A stretch of DNA of 64,000 nucleotides from Nonomuraea turcica (GCF_030718205.1 NZ_JAUZQF010000025.1:62001-126000); one strand, 5' to 3'; counted from the first letter of the stretch, positions 40,034 through 49,073 are shown. Program-made: numbers and translations. Notes: generated from the letters alone by a model not told the origin.

Positions 40034-40882
40034 ATGGATCTACGCTACGTCAGATACGCCATGGCGATCGCACGGGCCGGCAGCCTGCGCCGGGCCGCCG
40101 CCGCGCTGCACATCGCCCAGCCCACGCTGTCCGAGCAGCTGAAGGCGCTGGAGAAGGAGATCGGGGTCGAGCTGTTCAGCCGCTCGTCCAGTGGCGTGCA
40201 GCTCACTGAGGCGGGCGAGGCGTTCCTGGCCCAGGCCACCGTCGCGGTCGACGCCTTCGAGCGGGCCGTGGCCGCGGCGAGGAGCAAGGGCGCCACCTCG
40301 CGCCTGGGCGTGGCGGACGGGCTGGCCGATGTGGCCGCCCGATTGCTCTCCCAGCTGCAGAACCTGCGGCTGCGCGTGGTCCCCATGGGTACGGCCGAGC
40401 AGATCGTCTCCATCGTGGACGGCACCCTGCAGGCTGGCCTGGGTTACGCGCCCGGCTCGCTGCCGAGGGGCGTGGCCAGGATGCTCATCCACCGGTTCCC
40501 CGTACGGGCACTGGTCCACCGCGATCATCCCTTGGCGGCCTCCGAGGCGGTCTCGCTGGCGGAGCTGACCACGGAGCCGCTGGTCATGCCGGAGTCCGAC
40601 GCGGTGGCGGGCGCCCGCCGCTTCCTGGAGGGCTTCGTCCGCCACCGGCTCCACCCCCGGCTCGGTCCGGCGGCGGCCACGCACGACCTGGCGATCACCA
40701 TGGTGGAGCGGGGCGCGGGCTACACGCTCAGCGTGCACGAGGGCACGCCGGTGCCGGAGACCCTGGCCTTCGTCCCGATCAAGGAGGACGTCCCTCCGCT
40801 GGAGGTAGTCTTCCTCTGGAACCGCCAGGCGGACGTGCCGGAGCTGGTCAGCGCCGCCCGCCATGTGGCGCGCTCTGGATAG
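40034..40882 (+). CDS. LysR-type regulator
   Basis: A 282-residue LysR regulator: N-terminal HTH MDLRYVRYAMAIARAGSLRRAAAALHIAQPTLSEQLKALEKEIG, then LFSRSSSGVQLTEAGEAFLAQA. The effector domain begins near TSRLGVADGLADVAARLL. GAGGTGAG precedes the ATG. It is divergent from the Ltp-type thiolase gene, which may be its target in addition to KstR2. Confidence 0.88.
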   Translation: MDLRYVRYAMAIARAGSLRRAAAALHIAQPTLSEQLKALEKEIGVELFSRSSSGVQLTEAGEAFLAQATVAVDAFERAVAAARSKGATSRLGVADGLADVAARLLSQLQNLRLRVVPMGTAEQIVSIVDGTLQAGLGYAPGSLPRGVARMLIHRFPVRALVHRDHPLAASEAVSLAELTTEPLVMPESDAVAGARRFLEGFVRHRLHPRLGPAAATHDLAITMVERGAGYTLSVHEGTPVPETLAFVPIKEDVPPLEVVFLWNRQADVPELVSAARHVARSG

Positions 40883-40897
40883 CGCTATTATCTAACG

Positions 40898-41515
40898 ATG
40901 CGCATCTCCGAACTAAGCGCCCGGTCCGGGGTGGCCCTCCCCACGATCAAGTACTACCTGCGCGAGAACCTGCTGCACCAGGGCGAGCAGATAGCCGCGA
41001 CCCGGGCCGAGTACGACGAGTCGCATCTCCGCAGGCTCCGCCTGATCCGGGCGCTGCTGGAGGTGGGCAAGCTCCCGGTGGCCTCGATCAAGCAGATCAT
41101 CGCCGCCGTCGATGACGAGTCGCTGCCCATGCACGAGATGCTCGGCACCGCGCACTACGCGCTCGGCCCCACCGTCGAGCCGGAGCCCGGCGAGGAATGG
41201 CAGGCCGCCCGCGCCCAGGTCGACCGCCTCGTCGCGGACCTGGGCTGGAGCGTGCATCCCGAGGCCCCGACCCGGGACGAGCTCTCCCAGACGCTGGTCA
41301 GGATGCGCCAGCTCGGCGTGCCCGTCGACCTGGGTCCGTATGTGGAGGCGGCACAGAAGCTGGTGTCCGAGGTGGAGATGGACACCGTCCCGTTCCAGGG
41401 GCCGCGCGACGCCGCCGTGGAGGCCATGGTGCTGGGCTCGGTCCTGTACGGCAAGGCGTTCGACGCGCTGCGCCGCATGGCCCAGGAGTCGGAGTCCGCC
41501 CGCCGCCTCACCTGA
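40898..41515 (+). CDS. MerR-family regulator
   Basis: A 205-residue MerR regulator. The HTH region MRISELSARSGVALPTIKYYLRENLLHQGE is followed by YDESHLRRLRLIRALLEVGKLPVASIKQII and a helical C-terminal half without obvious metal-binding cysteines. TATTAT lies 5-10 bases before the ATG and there is no Shine-Dalgarno, so the message is probably leaderless. It starts 15 bases after the LysR stop. Confidence 0.88.
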   Translation: MRISELSARSGVALPTIKYYLRENLLHQGEQIAATRAEYDESHLRRLRLIRALLEVGKLPVASIKQIIAAVDDESLPMHEMLGTAHYALGPTVEPEPGEEWQAARAQVDRLVADLGWSVHPEAPTRDELSQTLVRMRQLGVPVDLGPYVEAAQKLVSEVEMDTVPFQGPRDAAVEAMVLGSVLYGKAFDALRRMAQESESARRLT

Positions 41516-41516
41516 C

Positions 41517-42404
41517 TTAAATGACGCCGTTCGCCCGTAGGACCTGGACGGCGTGCACGGTGATCGCCCCGCGCCAGTCGAGCGACCCGGCAGGCGAGAT
41601 GCGCGCGTAGTCCACGGTCCATCCGCCGTCGTCCTGCTGTCCGCCGGCCAGCCGCATGAGGTCGGCCGCGATCACCTCGGCATCGAACAGATCGCGGACC
41701 GGCCGGCCGGGCAGCGGCGCGAAGTCCAGCGGCCGCAGCGCCTCGTCCGCGGTGCCGCCCTCGACCGGCACCCGCCCGTCGTCCGGGATGTAGGCGCCGA
41801 GCCGCTTGAGCAGGTCGGCGGCTCGCGGCTGGGTGTCGTACACGGCGTCGAGGAAATGTACGGCGAACGACAAGATGTACGCGTGCGGCCGCTCCCCCAG
41901 CTCCTGGATGGCGTCGAGGCAGTACCGCGTGGCCTTCTCCAGCCAGGGGTGCACGGCGACGGCGGGATCGAAGGCGGCGACGCGGTGGGCGGCGGCCGCG
42001 GACACGGCGGTGATCTGCAGCGACGAGGCCGCTGTGTTGGCGCCGGCCCACCAGGGGGCGGTGCCGTGGGAGACGGTGACCGGCAGGGCGAACGGCAGGC
42101 CGCCGTCGGGCAGCGAGATCGCGTCCAGATAGCCGCACAGCTCGGCGGCCCGGGGGGACGTCTCCGGCGCGATGTCCTGGAACACGCCGAAGGCGTGCAG
42201 GGCCGCGCCTGGCTGGCTCTCGGGGGAACGCAGGTCGGGCTCCAGGCCCCAGCCGTATCCCCCGTCGGGATTGCGGTAGGCCTCCAGGGCCGCCAGCACG
42301 CCTGCCGCGTCACCGTCGCCCATGATCAGGTCGTAGCGGCGGCGGTCGAGCACGCGGGCATGGGTGGCCAGGAAGCCGGGGATCGCCGAAAGGTTCACGT
42401 TCAT
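41517..42404 (-). CDS. Alpha/alpha-toroid protein (prenyltransferase/terpene-cyclase-like repeats)
   Basis: A 295-residue protein with repeats of the squalene-cyclase/prenyltransferase toroid fold: LAALEAYRNPDGGYGWGLEPDLR (about residues 35-57), DAISLPDGGLPFALP, and LAGGQQDDGGWTVDYARISPAG near the end, each with the QW-like GG-W pattern. It lacks the DXDD motif of cyclases, so a catalytic role is doubtful. The start MNVNLSAIPGFLATHARVLD at 42404 is preferred over the upstream open frame. It converges with the MerR gene one base apart. Confidence 0.72.
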   Translation of the reverse strand: MNVNLSAIPGFLATHARVLDRRRYDLIMGDGDAAGVLAALEAYRNPDGGYGWGLEPDLRSPESQPGAALHAFGVFQDIAPETSPRAAELCGYLDAISLPDGGLPFALPVTVSHGTAPWWAGANTAASSLQITAVSAAAAHRVAAFDPAVAVHPWLEKATRYCLDAIQELGERPHAYILSFAVHFLDAVYDTQPRAADLLKRLGAYIPDDGRVPVEGGTADEALRPLDFAPLPGRPVRDLFDAEVIAADLMRLAGGQQDDGGWTVDYARISPAGSLDWRGAITVHAVQVLRANGVI

Positions 42405-42478
42405 GGAGCCATCGTGCCCGGGGCGCTCATATGCAGTCTTGTAGGTTCCGGACATCCTGGCCCGGACATACTGACGGG

Positions 42479-42892
42479 GTGGACGACGGCATGGCCCGCA
42501 CGAGATTCGCCCACGCACGTGTGGCCCGGCTCGGCACCGCGGGCGGCGGCGGGGCGCCGCACCTGGCGCCGATCGTGTTCGCCGTGGTCGCCGAGACGGT
42601 GGTCACCGCTGTCGACCACAAGCCCAAGACCACCGCGAACCTCCGCAGGCTTCGCAACATCCGGGAGAATCCCCAGGTCAGCCTGCTGGTCGATCACTAT
42701 GAGGACGATTGGGCGCAGTTGTGGTGGGTGCGGGCCGACGGCCTGGCCCGCATCGTGGAGGGCGGGACCGAGCGTGAGGCGGCACTCGACGCGCTGGCGG
42801 CCAAATACCCCCAGTATCGCGAGCGCCGCCCCACAGGCCCGGTGATCGTCGTGACCGTGACCCGCTGGACCGCGTGGTCGGCTATTCCCTGA
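42479..42892 (+). CDS. PPOX-class F420-dependent oxidoreductase, TIGR03668-like
   Basis: A 137-residue split-barrel flavin/F420-binding protein. RFAHARVARLGTAGGGGAPHLAPIVFAVV and VDHKPKTTANLRRLRNIRENPQVSLLVDHYEDDWAQLWWVRADGLARI are the diagnostic stretches of this short family. It probably uses F420H2 to reduce small substrates. The GTG at 42479 is used because homologues begin about 10 residues before RFAHARV; TACTGA close upstream suggests a leaderless message. Confidence 0.85.
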   Translation: MDDGMARTRFAHARVARLGTAGGGGAPHLAPIVFAVVAETVVTAVDHKPKTTANLRRLRNIRENPQVSLLVDHYEDDWAQLWWVRADGLARIVEGGTEREAALDALAAKYPQYRERRPTGPVIVVTVTRWTAWSAIP

Positions 42893-43556
42893 TCGTGACC
42901 GGCCGCTTCAGCAGCCAGAGCGCTGCGCGCTGGAGCAGCGTCCGGTGGACCTCGTTGTCGTACGACCTGGTGTCGTGGCCGAGCGCGTCGTAGAGCACCC
43001 GGCCCCGCCGGACCGGCCGGGCCCAGATCAGCGGCTGGCCGTTGGACGAGGCCAGCGGCTCCACGTCCGGCAGGATGTCGAGGTCGCTGTAGACCTCGTC
43101 CACCACGTCGAAGTCCCGCAGGCCGTCCACCACCGGGTGCTTGCCGTGCACGCGCACGCTCGTCCACCCCAGCGGCGGGTGGTGGGACTTGGGCCAGGTC
43201 CAGCAGCCGCCCAGCACCCGTGACCAACCCTGCCAATCGTCGAAGCAGATCGACGCCGAGTGCATGCACAACAGGCCGCCGCCTCGGTCCAGGTGGTCGA
43301 GGAGTGTCGTGCGGGCCTCGGCCGGTAAGCCGAAGCGCCACTCGGCACGCAGGTCGGCGAACCGGTCCTGGGTCATCTGCCAGCGCAGCGCGTTGACGGT
43401 GATGAGCTGGACCTCCGACGGTTCGCTGAGCGCGCCCGCGATGTCCTCGGTGATCTCGGACTCGACCCCCACTTCGGCGAGCACCTGCGCGAGTGCGTCC
43501 GATGTGGCGGCGAAGTCGTGGAACAGTCCTCCTGACAGGATCAGATTTCTCGCCAC
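42882..43556 (-). CDS. ThuA-like protein
   Basis: A 224-residue protein of the ThuA/glutamine-amidotransferase-like fold, linked in other bacteria to trehalose or sugar use. The features are NLILSGGLFHDFAATSDAL, LDRGGGLLCMHSASICFDDW in place of the nucleophile elbow, and SVRVHGKHPVVDGLRDFDVVDEVYSDL, the strongest family match. GRVLYDALGHDTRSY follows. It is divergent from the ECF41 sigma gene 60 bases away and could be part of its regulon. Confidence 0.82.
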   Translation of the reverse strand: MARNLILSGGLFHDFAATSDALAQVLAEVGVESEITEDIAGALSEPSEVQLITVNALRWQMTQDRFADLRAEWRFGLPAEARTTLLDHLDRGGGLLCMHSASICFDDWQGWSRVLGGCWTWPKSHHPPLGWTSVRVHGKHPVVDGLRDFDVVDEVYSDLDILPDVEPLASSNGQPLIWARPVRRGRVLYDALGHDTRSYDNEVHRTLLQRAALWLLKRPVTIRE

Positions 43557-43616
43557 TTGCCCAGCTCATCATGGTTAACACGGCATTTCCAGCCGTGAGC
43601 CTGTCACAGAGGAGGC

Positions 43617-44474
43617 ATGATTCCTGCCGTGGACTTCGAGGAGTACCGCCCGCTGTTGCTCGGGCTCGCCTACCGCCTGCTCGGCAGCATGTGGGACGCC
43701 GAAGACGTTGTTCAGGAGGCGTGGCTGCGCTGGCAGGGCACCGACCGGAGCGAGATCAGGGAGCCGCGGGCGTTCCTGGTGACGGTAGTTTCGCGGCTGG
43801 CGCTCGACCAGTTGCGCTCGGCCAGGGTGAAGCGGGAGGCGTACACCGGGCCCTGGTTGCCCGAGCCGGTGCTGACCGCGGAGGCGGGGCCGCTGGACAC
43901 GGCCGAGCTCCGCGACACCGTCTCGTACGCGACCCTGCACCTGATGGAGCGGCTCGCGCCGCCGGAGCGGGCGGTGTTCGTGTTGCGGGAGGCGTTCGAG
44001 CTGCCGTACGAGCAGATCGCGGAGATCGTCGGCTCGTCGGTCGCCAACGCCAGGCAGATGCACCACCGGGCCGCCGTGCGGGTGACCGAGGGGCGCGACA
44101 AGTTCCAGCCGTCGTCGGAGGACCACGCCGAGCTGCTGAGGAAGTTCATGGACGCGGCGGCGGGCGGTGACCTGGACGCGCTCACCGAGCTGTTCCACGA
44201 GGACGTCGTGTCCTGGAACGACGGTGGCGGCAAGGTCAGGGCGGCGCTGCGGCCGATCGCCGGCAGGCAGAAGGTGCTGGCGTTCCTGGGCGGGCTGCTG
44301 TCGCGCTACGACTTCTCGGACACGCGGCTGCTGGACGTCAACGGCCAGCAGGCGATCTGGACGAATGTCGCGGGCGACCGGCAGCTCACCTTGATCGCTG
44401 TCCACGAGGGCCGGATCAAGGAGATCTACGTGGTGCGGAACCCGGACAAGCTCGGCCACGTGCACCTCGGCTGA
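43617..44474 (+). CDS. sigJ: ECF41-group RNA polymerase sigma factor (SigJ-like)
   Basis: A 285-residue sigma factor of ECF group 41. Region 2 reads LAYRLLGSMWDAEDVVQEAWLRW and region 4 LMERLAPPERAVFVLREAFELPYEQIAEIVGSSVANARQMHHRA. A SnoaL-like C-terminal domain (residues 175-285) ends with the group's NPDKL motif and sets sigma activity instead of an anti-sigma factor. GAGGAGG precedes the ATG. TGTCACA, the ECF41 -35 motif, occurs 9 bases before the ATG but has no partner at the right distance. Confidence 0.9.
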   Translation: MIPAVDFEEYRPLLLGLAYRLLGSMWDAEDVVQEAWLRWQGTDRSEIREPRAFLVTVVSRLALDQLRSARVKREAYTGPWLPEPVLTAEAGPLDTAELRDTVSYATLHLMERLAPPERAVFVLREAFELPYEQIAEIVGSSVANARQMHHRAAVRVTEGRDKFQPSSEDHAELLRKFMDAAAGGDLDALTELFHEDVVSWNDGGGKVRAALRPIAGRQKVLAFLGGLLSRYDFSDTRLLDVNGQQAIWTNVAGDRQLTLIAVHEGRIKEIYVVRNPDKLGHVHLG

Positions 44475-44499
44475 GCGTGGTCGCTCTATAGTCGCCCCT

Positions 44500-45261
44500 A
44501 TGGATCTCGGCATCTCGGGCAAGGTCGCCCTCGTCACCGGAGGCAGCGCGGGCATCGGACTGGCCGCGGCCAAGAGTCTGGCGCGGGAAGGGTGCGACGT
44601 GTGCGTCACCGCCCGCAACCCGGAGCGGCTCGCGGACGCGGTGGTGGAACTGCAGGAGTTCGGCAAGGTCGTGCACGCGATCCTGGCGGACGTGGAGGAT
44701 CCGGCAGCCGCGCGGCGGGTCGTCGAGGAGACGCGTGGCGTGCTCGGCCCGGTGGACATCCTCGTCGCCAACGCGGGCGGCCCGCCGGCCGGGCGTTTCG
44801 ACGAGACGACCCTGGCCGACTGGGACGTCGCCGTGCAGCGCAACCTGCTCGGCACCGTACGGCTGATCCACGCGGTGCTGCCCGAGATGCGCTCACGTGG
44901 CTGGGGCCGGATCGTGACGATCACCAGCCGGTCGGCCCGCGAGGCGCTGGACGGCCTGGCGCTGTCCAACGCCACCCGCTCGGCCGTGGCAGGGGTCGTG
45001 CGCACCCTGGCCAGGGAGGTCGCCGGCGACGGCGTGCTGGTCAACAACGTGATGCCGGGGCCCATCGACACCGAGCGGCTGCGTGAGCTGTCCGGGGGCG
45101 AGGAGGTGCTGGCCGAGCGGGGCAGGGCGGTGCCGGTCGGCCGCATCGGGCGCGCGGAGGAGGTGGGGGACGTGGTGGCGTTCCTGGCCAGCGAGCGCGC
45201 CTCCTATGTGAACGGGATCTCGATGCTGGTGGACGGCGGCGAGAGCCGCGTCATCGCCTGA
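44500..45261 (+). CDS. Short-chain dehydrogenase lacking the YxxxK pair
   Basis: A 253-residue SDR, 3-oxoacyl-ACP-reductase-like. The cofactor site GKVALVTGGSAGIGLAAAKSLA and VANAGGPPAG are intact. Where YxxxK is expected the sequence is REALDGLALSNATRSAVAGVVRTLA, so Tyr and Lys are Asn and Arg. This is seen in a recognised subset of FabG-like proteins, and activity is uncertain. TATAGT lies 8-13 bases before the ATG with no ribosome site, suggesting a leaderless message. ECF41 genes often sit next to oxidoreductases, so it may be a sigma target. Confidence 0.85.
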   Translation: MDLGISGKVALVTGGSAGIGLAAAKSLAREGCDVCVTARNPERLADAVVELQEFGKVVHAILADVEDPAAARRVVEETRGVLGPVDILVANAGGPPAGRFDETTLADWDVAVQRNLLGTVRLIHAVLPEMRSRGWGRIVTITSRSAREALDGLALSNATRSAVAGVVRTLAREVAGDGVLVNNVMPGPIDTERLRELSGGEEVLAERGRAVPVGRIGRAEEVGDVVAFLASERASYVNGISMLVDGGESRVIA

Positions 45262-45823
45262 CGAGGACGGCGACGACGCCGGCCGCCCAGGTCCGGGTGT
45301 CGTCGGGCAGGTCCACGAAGTGGGACAGGTTCGCCCGGTGGAAGCAGGCGCCCATCAGCATGGCGGCGGCGGCCTGCGCGTCCATGTCCGCGTCGATCCT
45401 GCCGCCGCGCTGCTCGGCCTTGATGATCTCGGCCAGGGCCAGGACCGGCAGGTGCGGGCCCGCGCCGGTCTTGGCCAGCATGGCCCTGAAGCCCGCCATG
45501 AGCGGGGGGTCGGCCAGCGCGCCCGAGGCGATGCTCGCCGCCTTGGTGTAGAACTCCACGGCCGCGACCGCGAAGCCGGTGAGGCCGGCGGCCAGGTCGC
45601 CCTGGCCCACGCCGAGCCGCAGCCGGGTCAGGGCGTGGGCGAGCGAGGGCTGCCGCTCCAGCAGCACCGCGAGAAGCAACGCCTCCTTGCCGGGGAAGTG
45701 CTTGTAGAGGAGGGCCTCGGAGCAGCCGGCCTGGCGCGCGATCCGCTTGGTCGTGGCGCCCACGATGCCGTGCTCGCGCAGGGCCTGCTCGGCGGCGTCG
45801 AGGATACGGTCGCGGGTGCTCAT
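45251..45823 (-). CDS. TetR-family regulator
   Basis: A 190-residue TetR regulator: HTH region RDRILDAAEQALREHGIVGATTKRIARQAGCSEALLYKHFPGKE, then a helical ligand domain with AAMLMGACFHRANLSHFVD near the C-terminus. The ATG at 45823 gives the usual TetR length; the frame remains open far upstream but the extension is not protein-like. It overlaps the SDR stop by 11 bases and lies divergent from the redox regulator gene at 45908. Confidence 0.88.
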   Translation of the reverse strand: MSTRDRILDAAEQALREHGIVGATTKRIARQAGCSEALLYKHFPGKEALLLAVLLERQPSLAHALTRLRLGVGQGDLAAGLTGFAVAAVEFYTKAASIASGALADPPLMAGFRAMLAKTGAGPHLPVLALAEIIKAEQRGGRIDADMDAQAAAAMLMGACFHRANLSHFVDLPDDTRTWAAGVVAVLVRR

Positions 45824-45907
45824 CCGGTCATGATACGAGCGCGTACTCTCCCACTTGGCGACGCATGACATGCTTCCAAATAGGGACCACTGGGAGAAGG
45901 TAGGGGC

Positions 45908-47557
45908 ATGGACAAGCCGGTCATCGTGACGGTGGACGACGACCCAGGCGTCTCGCGGGCGGTCGCCCGTGACCTGAGACGCCGCTATGGCCAGGAATAC
46001 CGGATTGTTCGCGCTGAAACGGCCAGGGACGGCATCGAGGCGGTCAGGGAGATGCGGCTGCGCGGGGACGACGTGGCGGCCATCCTGGCCGACTACCGCA
46101 TGCCGCAGATGAACGGGGTGCAGTTCCTCGAGGCCGCCATGGACATGTATCCGTACGCGCGACGCGTGCTGTTGACCGCCTACGCCGACACGGACGCGGC
46201 GATCCAGGCGATCAATGTGGTGGATTTGGACCATTATTTGCTGAAGCCGTGGGATCCGCCGGAGGAGAAGTTCTATCCGGTGATCGACGGACAGCTGGAC
46301 GCGTGGCTGCGTACCGATCGGATCGAACGGTCGGAGCTGCGCGTGGTGGGCGACCGGTGGTCGGCGCGGTCCTACCAGGTGCGCGACTTCCTGGCGCGCA
46401 ACCACGTGCCGTACCAGTGGATGCTGGCTGAGGACCCGGAGGGCGCGCAGCTGGTGAAGGCGGCGGGCGAAAACTGCCATCTGCCGCTGGTGGTGACGGC
46501 CGACGGCACCACGCTGGAGTCGCCGGACCAGGCCACGCTGGCCACGGCGGTGGGCCTGTCGACGACCCCGGCCACCGACTTCTACGACCTGATCGTGGTG
46601 GGCGGCGGCCCGGCCGGGCTCGGCGCGGCCGTCTACGGCGCCTCGGAGGGGCTCAACACCGTGCTGGTCGAGGCCTACTCGTCAGGCGGCCAGGCGGGCC
46701 AGAGCTCCAGGATCGAAAACTACCTGGGTTTCCCCGACGGGGTCTCCGGCCAGCAGCTGGCCGACCGGGCGCGCAGGCAGGCGCTGAAGTTCGGGGCCGA
46801 GCTGCTGACCGCGCGCAAGGTGACCAAGCTGGAGGCGCGCGGGCAGGCACGCGTGATCGGGTTCAAGGACGGCGGGGAGATCGCCGCGCATGCGGTGATC
46901 CTGGCGACCGGCGTCTCCTACCGCCGCCTGGAGGCGCCGGGGCTTGAGGAGTTCGTCGGGCGGGGCGTCTTCTACGGCGCGGCGCTGACCGAAGCGCCGG
47001 CGTGCAGGGACGCCGAGGTGCACATCGTCGGCGCGGCCAACTCGGCCGGGCAGGCGGCCGTCTACCTGGCGGGATTCGCGAGCAAGGTCCACTTGTTGGT
47101 GAGGAGTGATGGTTTGGAGAAGTCCATGTCTCACTACCTCATCGAGCAGATCGCCGCGCTCCCCAACGTCGAGGTGCACCTCCAGACGGAGGTCGTCGGT
47201 GGTGGCGGCACGGGTCATCTGGAGCGGCTGACGCTGTCGACCAAGGGCGAGGAGCGTACGGTCGACGCCCAGTGGCTGTTCGTGTTCATCGGCGCGGAGC
47301 CGTACACCTCGTGGCTGGGCGAGACGATCGAGCGGGACGCGAAGGGGTTCGTCCTGACCGGGCCCGACCTGGTGCAGGGCGGGCAGCGGCCGCGTAACTG
47401 GCCGTTGCGGCGCGAGCCGTACTACCTGGAGACCAACGTGCCGGGGGTGCTGGCCGCGGGCGACGTCCGCGCGGAATCGATCAAGAGGGTGGCCTCCGCC
47501 GTCGGAGAAGGCGCGATGGCCGTCGCGCTCGTGCACCGTTACCTGGAGAAGCAATGA
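45908..47557 (+). CDS. Response regulator fused to a thioredoxin-reductase-like flavoprotein
   Basis: A 549-residue fusion. Residues 1-130 are a receiver domain: VDDDPGV acidic pocket, phospho-acceptor Asp62 in LADYRMPQMNG, conserved Lys in YLLKPWDPPE. Residues 145-230 form a small glutaredoxin-like segment with no CxxC (SYQVRDFLARNHVPYQWM). Residues 235-549 are a TrxR-fold FAD/NADPH enzyme (VVGGGPAGLGAAVYGASEGL, RIENYLGFPDGVSGQQL, AAGDVR). The active-site CxxC is absent; VGAANSAGQAA is the NADPH loop. It may couple redox state to signalling. It overlaps the kinase gene by four bases. Confidence 0.88.
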   Translation: MDKPVIVTVDDDPGVSRAVARDLRRRYGQEYRIVRAETARDGIEAVREMRLRGDDVAAILADYRMPQMNGVQFLEAAMDMYPYARRVLLTAYADTDAAIQAINVVDLDHYLLKPWDPPEEKFYPVIDGQLDAWLRTDRIERSELRVVGDRWSARSYQVRDFLARNHVPYQWMLAEDPEGAQLVKAAGENCHLPLVVTADGTTLESPDQATLATAVGLSTTPATDFYDLIVVGGGPAGLGAAVYGASEGLNTVLVEAYSSGGQAGQSSRIENYLGFPDGVSGQQLADRARRQALKFGAELLTARKVTKLEARGQARVIGFKDGGEIAAHAVILATGVSYRRLEAPGLEEFVGRGVFYGAALTEAPACRDAEVHIVGAANSAGQAAVYLAGFASKVHLLVRSDGLEKSMSHYLIEQIAALPNVEVHLQTEVVGGGGTGHLERLTLSTKGEERTVDAQWLFVFIGAEPYTSWLGETIERDAKGFVLTGPDLVQGGQRPRNWPLRREPYYLETNVPGVLAAGDVRAESIKRVASAVGEGAMAVALVHRYLEKQ

Positions 47558-48987
47558 CCACGAGCACCATCGACATCGACGAACTGCGCAAACTCTTCCT
47601 GTTCGAGCGGCTGACCGACGAGCAGCTCACCAAGCTGGCCAACAGCGGGCAGGTGAAGACGTTCGCGGCCGGTGAGGACATCGTCTGCCAGGGCGAGCCG
47701 GCCGAGTGCTTCGCGGTGCTGATCGAGGGCGAGGTGCAGATGCTCAACGAGACGGTGAGCGCCGGCACCGTCGCGATGCCTCGCTCGTCCCAGCCCGGCG
47801 TCTACGGCGGCGCCACCTCCGCTTACCTGGGCGACCGGGCGCCGCAGACCTACCAGCACACGCTGCGCGCGACCGCCCCGTCGCGGATCTTCCTGCTGCC
47901 GGCCAAGAAGTTCGCCTACATCGTGGCCGAGTGGTTCCCGATGGCCATGCACCTGCTCGACGGCCTGCTGTCGGGCGGCCGCATGCAGCGGGAGATGATC
48001 GACCGGCGGCAGCGGCTGACCGCGCTCGGCACGATCACCGCGGGGCTCACCCACGAGCTGAACAACCCGGCCGCCGCCGCGGTGCGGGCGGTGGGCGAGC
48101 TGCGCACCCTGCTCAAGGACTCCCGTCTCCACCTCGCCCAGCTGGCCGAGGCCGGCATCCCGCCGGAGAAGCTGCGGGCCCTAATCGAGGCGCAGGAGGC
48201 GTGCACGAGCAAGCTGGGCAACCTGCCGCCGCGCTCGCCGCTGGAGATCTCCGACGCCGAGGACGAGTTGGGCGAGGCGCTGGACGAGCTGGGCGTGCAG
48301 GACGCATGGGACCTGGCGCCCGCCCTGGTCAATGCCGGCTTCTCCGACAAGGACCTGGAGAAGATCCGCACCAAGGTGGGCGAGCAGCATGCTCCGGGCG
48401 CGGTGCGCTGGCTGGCCGAGGCGATCGAGATCTCGCAGATGCTGAGCGAGGTGACCGAGGCGACCGAGCGCATCACCTCGCTGATCCGCTCGGCCAAGCA
48501 ATACTCCCAGATGGACCGCGCCCCGTTCCAGGAACTGGACGTGCACGACCTGCTCGACAGCACGGTCGCGATCTTCCGTGGCAAGGTCCGGCCGGGCATC
48601 ACCGTGGTCACCGACTACGACCGCACCTTGCCGCTCATCCCCTGCTACGGCGGCGAGCTCAACCAGGTCTGGACGAACCTCATCCACAACGCGCTCGACG
48701 CGATGGGTGAGTCGGGCACGCTGACCATCCGCACGGCGCACGACGAGGACGAGGCGATCATCGAGATCGGCGACACCGGCCCCGGCGTCCCGGACGCCAT
48801 CAAGGACCGGATCTTCGAGCCGTTCTTCACCACGAAGAGCGTGGGCGAGGGCACGGGCCTCGGCCTCGACATCTCCTATCGGATCGTGGCGGGGCGGCAC
48901 GGCGGCGAGATCAAGGTCCGCTCGGTGCCCGGCGACACCTGGTTCGAGGTACGCCTGCCGCTGAGGGAGGCTGTCCCGGCCGCCTGA
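47554..48987 (+). CDS. Histidine kinase with N-terminal cyclic-nucleotide-binding domain
   Basis: A 477-residue soluble kinase. Residues 10-140 are a CNB/Crp-like domain (LFLFERLTDEQLTKLANSGQ, GEPAECFAVLIEGEVQML). The dimerisation helix carries His167 in LGTITAGLTHELNNPAAAA. A helical insert covers 180-300, with a second ITSLIRSAKQYSQMD helix. The ATPase domain shows the N box NQVWTNLIHNALDAMG, DTGPGVP, and GTGLGLDISYRIV. No membrane segment. It overlaps the receiver-flavoprotein gene (ATGA), so it is that protein's likely phospho-donor and may sense a nucleotide. Confidence 0.9.
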   Translation: MTTSTIDIDELRKLFLFERLTDEQLTKLANSGQVKTFAAGEDIVCQGEPAECFAVLIEGEVQMLNETVSAGTVAMPRSSQPGVYGGATSAYLGDRAPQTYQHTLRATAPSRIFLLPAKKFAYIVAEWFPMAMHLLDGLLSGGRMQREMIDRRQRLTALGTITAGLTHELNNPAAAAVRAVGELRTLLKDSRLHLAQLAEAGIPPEKLRALIEAQEACTSKLGNLPPRSPLEISDAEDELGEALDELGVQDAWDLAPALVNAGFSDKDLEKIRTKVGEQHAPGAVRWLAEAIEISQMLSEVTEATERITSLIRSAKQYSQMDRAPFQELDVHDLLDSTVAIFRGKVRPGITVVTDYDRTLPLIPCYGGELNQVWTNLIHNALDAMGESGTLTIRTAHDEDEAIIEIGDTGPGVPDAIKDRIFEPFFTTKSVGEGTGLGLDISYRIVAGRHGGEIKVRSVPGDTWFEVRLPLREAVPAA

Positions 48988-49011
48988 GGCCCGATGGCGT
49001 TAAAAGCCGAC

Positions 49012-49041
49012 TTGTCAGGAACGGTCACGAGCCCATGTAAT
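49012..49041 (+). promoter_or_regulatory. Promoter upstream of the leader peptide and M20 gene
   Basis: TTGTCA (49012-49017) and TGTAAT (49036-49041) are spaced by 18 bases. Transcription would start near 49048, giving a leader of about 110 bases that contains a short open frame. Confidence 0.5.
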
Positions 49042-49073
49042 GGATGACCATAATCCCGAAAGGAGGCGGGCCG

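Noticed and set aside
43602..43608. TGTCACA upstream of the ECF41 sigma gene as an autoregulated promoter
   Set aside because: It is only 9 bases before the start codon and overlaps the ribosome site, so the matching -10 would fall inside the gene.
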